From NCBI GenBank assembly GCA_020650975.1, contig JAIPMN010002176.1, positions 1-20,266 of the forward strand: a stretch of 20,266 nucleotides of DNA, given 5' to 3'. A model generated the notes under the pieces. It had not been told where the DNA came from, made no database searches, and saw only the letters and a program-made list of their open reading frames with translations. Origin of the DNA: Apostichopus californicus (lineage: Eukaryota; Echinodermata; Holothuroidea; Aspidochirotida; Stichopodidae). This document shows positions 10,201 to 16,200 of the stretch, piece after piece; within the stretch, counting starts at the first letter, position 1; each line of letters starts with the position of its first letter. Position numbers and translations under genes: made by a program.

Positions 10201-13200
10201 TAGTGCAGCCCAGCAAAGGTTCAAATACTTTTAGTTTTGAATTTTTGAAATTTAAACATTTGAAAATTGAAAATGTCTAAAGAGAATTCTATTTCTTAGC
10301 CCCCCCCCCCCTCTCATAGGTAATTAAAAACAGACTTTCTGATTTTTACTTTTGTGAGCTTAAAGGAGCAATGTTCACCTTCAAAGAAGTTGTTTCTTAT
10401 CGTCTTTCTTGAATTCCTTCAATTTATTTCAATTCCTTCGTATTTCACAGTTTGAACATGCTACAAGCTCCGTACGGGTATTGCGTGCCTCGTTTGTAAG
10501 TATTCTTGCTTTCGTTAAGAGTAATTTATTCATTTGTATGTCGCATTTACATATATGTCAGGGTCTGTTGCAGTAACTATCGAGTGAAAGTTTAGCCCTC
10601 TGATATAGACAGAGGTGATGTCAGAATAAAGAACTCTTTAAAGGCATTGAAGACTCGCCCCAAACCGCGTGCGGCCATCTGAAAAAATTAACTTTCTGTT
10701 GCTTGCAAGTGACGGTTAATTTGTTCGTGTCGCTACAAAATGCAGACAGTAATGAAACGTGATACCTTGTTATCTTTTATCTAGACCTGAGATGCCCATC
10801 GCTGTATCGTTTGTATACTGTGCTGTGGGTATTGACCGCAGCTGTATGTACTGGCTGTACACTAATGTCTAATTACCGACGGTAGCAAGCTGTGTGTGTA
10901 TTTTCTGGGATCGATGGTGGTGTTTAACACTTTTGTTACACCTCATTCGAAACTAGGTCAAATTACCGGCATTAGACGTTTCTTTTTGCGCGAGTCTTCA
11001 CACCCTTTAAGCAGATGGGATTGTTATATGTGTGGTGTAGCATTTTGTTTATAAGAAATGGATAAAAAGAAAATAATTAATATTTAATTGAAAAAAATTG
11101 TTTTCTTGTGAATGTTAACAAGGCATCACTAAGCCATTTTTATGTCCGATTTTTCAGAACATCCACTTCATTAAAAATGAAAATTAGCTATTAATCTCAT
11201 CTCTTTTATTTTATTATTCCAGGTCCCTCAATCCAGGACAAATTGCTTCAGTAGAGGACACCTTCGAGCACTTTACATATCTACTCATGTGACAACTGAC
11301 AGGTCAGTTAAAGGCTGCTTTTTTTTGTTGATTTTGATCAATTTGTAATTCTGTTTGGCCTTGCAAGTTTCATAACAACGCAGCTCTTTCACTTCAATGT
11401 TCAAATCTCAGTGTAAATGATAACGAGCAAATTGAAGAAAATGAGAAATTTTGATCCATTTAAGAGATAATTAAAACCAACTTTAATGCGATATCCCAAG
11501 TCCATACTTACAATTGGCTTTTAAGATTGCTCTTCTAAGCATTGCTATGTTTAAATTTCGATACTATTAAACAAAATTTGAATGAATTTTTATATAGACT
11601 AGCTTCCTATTATTTGGAAAATTTACATCTTATCCCCTGAAAAGTACTAGTTGAATCAACCGTTGGTTTACTCCGCAGGAAAGTCCCTGTGAAACAGGTT
11701 AACATTCTTCCGCACGAAATTGCTGGGGGCAAGCAACTGAACATGGTGTCGTACGTGAACATCAACGACAACATGGCCAGCGCGGATGGCTGTAACGAGA
11801 TTGAGAACCTTCCAGGTAAGCGGGGGGGAGGCAAAAAGGAAGGGATGTAAAAACTTAGTGAAATATTTGTTACATGTCAAAGGTTACCTTATTCAACAGA
11901 TTATGATTGTTAAACTGATTTCATTTCTAAGTTGCCTATTCTCTCTGAAAATCCTTTTCCATTTGTGAGCCGAATGACGAGTAATTTCGGTACTTTGAGA
12001 TGCGAGTAGAATCCCTTTGAAAGGATTGATATTTGTAACGCAGATTCAGTATCTCACTCACCGCTGTATAAACTGTTGTCACTTAAAAGAGCACATAGCA
12101 GGCAGTAAATAACAAGACAAAAGGTCTGAATAGTCATGATTTAAATAACTGTAGAGAATGCAAAGGCGAACAAGCTTTATTTAATGCGAGCAAATTTTCT
12201 CTCTTTTCTGTTTTATTAGACTCTTAGAGTTAAACATAGGAAACACTCCTAACTGATTTTGAAGTTTGTCCTCCTCCCTTTAGCTTGCCCCTCTGCCCTT
12301 GACCTTGTTGTCTCTATCTCCCTTTCCCCCATTGTCATCCCCCCCCCCCCATCTCCTCATTCTAACTCTCTCTCGTTTGAAGCAAATTCTATTAGTCCTC
12401 TCCCTAATCCACTCACACTCTTTTCTGAACTTACCTCCTTTTACCCGTCTCTCCAGGATCTTCCCCTCCTCCCCCCTTCTCTAGTCTACTCACCCTCCTG
12501 CATCCTGGGACCTCATACCCTACCTTTTACAATTTAATCCATTCAACCATCTACCTTGTTACTCTCTCCTATTGGAATGTTACCATCCACCAAGTAAAAT
12601 CAAATTGCACCAATTCCCTCATTCCATACTGCGTTTGACTATTTCTATCTCAGATGACAGCTTTGATCATCGCAGTCCAGACAGTTTCACATTCGTGCAC
12701 TTTGCAAAGGGCGCCACCAATCCGTCGGTACACTTCAACGCCAGCTTAATCAATGATGTAGGAGAAGTCAAGTGTTTCCTTGAGGTAGTAGTCACCTTCA
12801 AGAAACCTCATCCTACGGTACAACAAGTGAGTCAGTAAATAGCAATATAGAAAAAACAATGGAACTCTAAAAATCCTTTGCCCAGTTGGCTATGGGTGAT
12901 GGGGGAGGGGGAGGTGGGGAGTTTAAAGGACTACAAACTCAGGTTGGGTAACTGTTAACATTTCATCACCAAGTTAATCAGTATCGAGCGCATATTGGTA
13001 TTTGCACTCAACTGCTGCAAATTTCATCAATATGAAACTTGTTTGTAAGAAGATAATTTCCTCAGTGGATAAAATGGTTTGTACTTTATAAAAGAAATGC
13101 AAAGATTTTTTGAGCTTAATTGCCATTATGGCATCACTAGCTTTGCTGTGGCCAGATACATTCATGAAATTTTGGCAAAATTTCCAAAATTCCCCATAAT

Positions 13201-16200
13201 ACAAAATTCTCAGATTCTCAGAAGCCGCAGAAAATTTCCTCCCAATTTTGTTGAACAATTAACTTCAACCATCGGAATTAACCCCTCCCCCCCCACCCCA
13301 AACCTTTTCTGTTAAATTTAAAATTGTCAGCTTCTTGATCAAGGTATTTCGTAAGCTATATTATCGATGTGAGCTTCAGTCTTTGACTCACTATGCTGAC
13401 TTGCGTTGTAGTAATAAGTACTGACTCACTCATTATGTGGAATGTTGATTTTAAGTACAAAATGTTGATTTCGGGTTGTTTTTGATGGCTAGTTTTAATA
13501 ATAGTCTCTCTGTAAGATTCTCTCATCTATTAAAAGTAGACGATGAAGAACTAACTAGAACAACCTTTGTCTAAGTTTTGGTTAATTCTTTGTGCATTCG
13601 ATCTTGTGCAGCATGTGGACACTCACTAACAGACAACCTTGCAATTGAAGTCAACAATGGTTCCATTTATCATTTCATCCCTACAATATTTACCTTCCAT
13701 TTATAAGATTACCTCTCCTGATTGATATTGAAAACTATTCAGAGTTTGTTCTGATCGTATTCCATTACTATGCAAACCTCTTTCAGGGTTTTTTTTTTCA
13801 CGTTTTTTCTTCTTTTCCTTCAGTCTGATACGGTACGATTCATCAACACGGTCAATTGTGGTCCCCTGACGCCAGGTTTCTGGACCATCGTGCTCTTTCA
13901 GAAGGCGGTTAAAGACCCCTTCCCGTACACCACCCAAGTCTACTTGGCAGAGGACAATGGGCGTAGCGATTGGGGGGAATACTCTATGAATGGTAATAAT
14001 ATTTTCTATCATTCATTGCAATCAGTCATTTACTGCTGAAAAGAGTTGAGAAATATTCTTTTCGCGAAAGATTGATGTTTGCGCCTTTAATCCTTGGGTG
14101 CCATTGGAAGTAATCTCCACCATTGTTTACTTGCATAGGCTGACAAGTTACCTATGCAACCAAGTTTGTGTGTGTTTATGTGAATACTCTAGCCTGTAAA
14201 CATCATATCTCCAGATAGGGAACCTCTGCAGTTCTCATATTTGGCATGTGGCATCCCCATAATTAGTAAAAAAAAACATATAGTTTTGGGTGGAGGTCAA
14301 AGGTCATTTGGGGTTAGTAGATGTGAAAATATGAGAATTTAAAAAATGCTGTATCTTCAGAATCTGAATAACAACTCATATATGCATTGTATGATCGCTT
14401 TATGCAATGTAAAGATTTTACACAATTTGATGTTGGTCAAAGGTCATCAAAGATCAAACCTTGTAAACACAATATCTACAGCTGGGAAACTTCACAAGAT
14501 CTCATATTTGACACATGGCTTTCCTACAATGAGTACAAGATCCCTACTATTTGTGGTGGAGGTCAAAGGTTATTTAAGGTCAGCAGTTGCCAAAACATTG
14601 AAACTATATGTATCTCTCAAGGACCAAAATTTGGTCATGGTTTATATGTGCATGGTAGATTACTCTTATGATGGCAAAATAATTTATGCAGGTCAAATGT
14701 CATATGAAGTCAACAGAGATGAAAACCTGAAAACATTGTAAACGTGATATATCTTCAAAAAGGGAATTTTGGCAGTGATATTTTACACCAAGGTTATAAG
14801 GGTTCAGAGTGTTAAATATTTGTGAGACCTTTTTGAAATTCATCTTCATCATGTGTGCTGCACCTCATGTTGATCAGTGTTGGAAACTTCTATCACTTTG
14901 TAGTGGGAAAAAATGCATAGAATATCATAAAAAGATTCCTAAACAAGATTCAAACTTTCCTCTGACTTAGGGACATCCTCAGATGATGATAAGATTATGA
15001 TCAAATTTGACAACACTGTTGTGATCTCTAGGGAGTAAACTGATTCCTTTAGAGCAATTGGGTCACTAATAATGATCTTGTTGACAGATTTTGTGTTTTA
15101 TAATTCTTTACCTGAAGATGATTTAGAAGAATTTTTGAAGAGTTAGTTCCGTGATATATGATTCTGCAAGACATATATACAGAATATACCAGAATAAATA
15201 AAATATTTATATATATATATATATGACAACTGACGATCGCTAAACGCGTGAAACTCCGAGTTACAACTACTAGTGTTCCACTAGTCTCAACTAGTATCAA
15301 CATATATTCCGCTCTGTCCACCGGACATAGAGCACTCTGCGCCACGATAGACGCCAACCAACCAACTCTATATATATATATACTCAATGAAATCAATCAT
15401 TCTATCTTGTTTCCTAATCTTCAGATGCCCTCTACGGTTTATGGCTGATAGAAGATGTGAGGCCGTTAGGCAATGACGAATACCCCGGTGTAGCGAAGCT
15501 GCATCGTCCAGTATTTAACAACCAAGATAGTGAGCAGAATCAAAAGGAAGCAGAGAGGAGAAGGTCGGCACCCGGAGACGGCAATGTTGCACAGGTCAGA
15601 GAGAAAGTAGCGGTGGGAGGAGACCCATCAGAATCAAGCTCTGTGAATGATGAACGAAAGAGAAACAACAAGGAGAAATATAAAGGAGGAGAAGGACCGG
15701 CAGGGAAGGGGAATCCAGATAAGAACATAATCGGAGGCAACGAGAACAGCGCCGGTCGTGGAGGAGGGGGTAAAAGGGATTATCAGGGTGGAAGGAATCT
15801 GAATACACCAACCACCGGTAAGAGGAGAGTTAAATTAAAAGAGAGCTTACAGAGGGGACTGGTGGACCCCCTGAGGCTCAGCGAGAACAATCGAGATGAC
15901 ATCGGTAAGCGCCATGCTATGGGTCATCCAGAGGGTAGCAATATTGCTTTAGCCATGGACGGAGCCAAAGCGCATATTAGAGGGTGGAGGTGAGTGTTAA
16001 AAGAAATCATATTTGGAAACATTCGTCCGTTCATCTTTCATTCTTACAAATTACGACAAGGTACAAAAGTGTTGCTTCAGAGCAGCTTTTTGAGTGTGGT
16101 CAAGTTTTCTTTGTTTTTCTTTCAAAAACCTCAAAATGAGATTGTAGTTAATCAAACTAAGACACGCCCCTCCAAGATGGTTTCTATCAAATGAAGGTTC

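Larger units (their letters stand above)
8678..10450 (+). other. Intron 5
   Basis: Begins GTGAGT and ends cgtatttcacag. Contains a three-copy 22-bp repeat (9003-9069), a CAATCAAT/TATAGCGCC repeat tail (9744-9793) and a poly-C run (10300-10311). The rest is AT-rich without recognised features. Confidence 0.8.
13993..15424 (+). other. Intron 10, repeat-rich
   Basis: Begins GTAATA and ends ctaatcttcag. Holds an array of about 138-bp AGGTCA-type monomers (about 14190-14770) and a module between two TA microsatellites (15208-15382) that resembles a Penelope-like element end. The rest is AT-rich. Confidence 0.8.

Noticed and set aside
12259..12537. Pro/Ser/Leu-rich open frames of 92 and 61 codons
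   Set aside because: They come from a low-complexity C/T tract in intron 8 that lacks stops by composition.
13701..14012. 103-codon open frame on the - strand
   Set aside because: Antisense shadow of exon 10 and its T-rich acceptor tract.
14346..14741. 131-codon open frame on the + strand
   Set aside because: It runs through several tandem AGGTCA-type monomers; the openness follows from the repeat and there is no protein-like pattern or splice support.
15540..15811. Two - strand open frames
   Set aside because: Reverse complement of the purine-rich linker exon 11.
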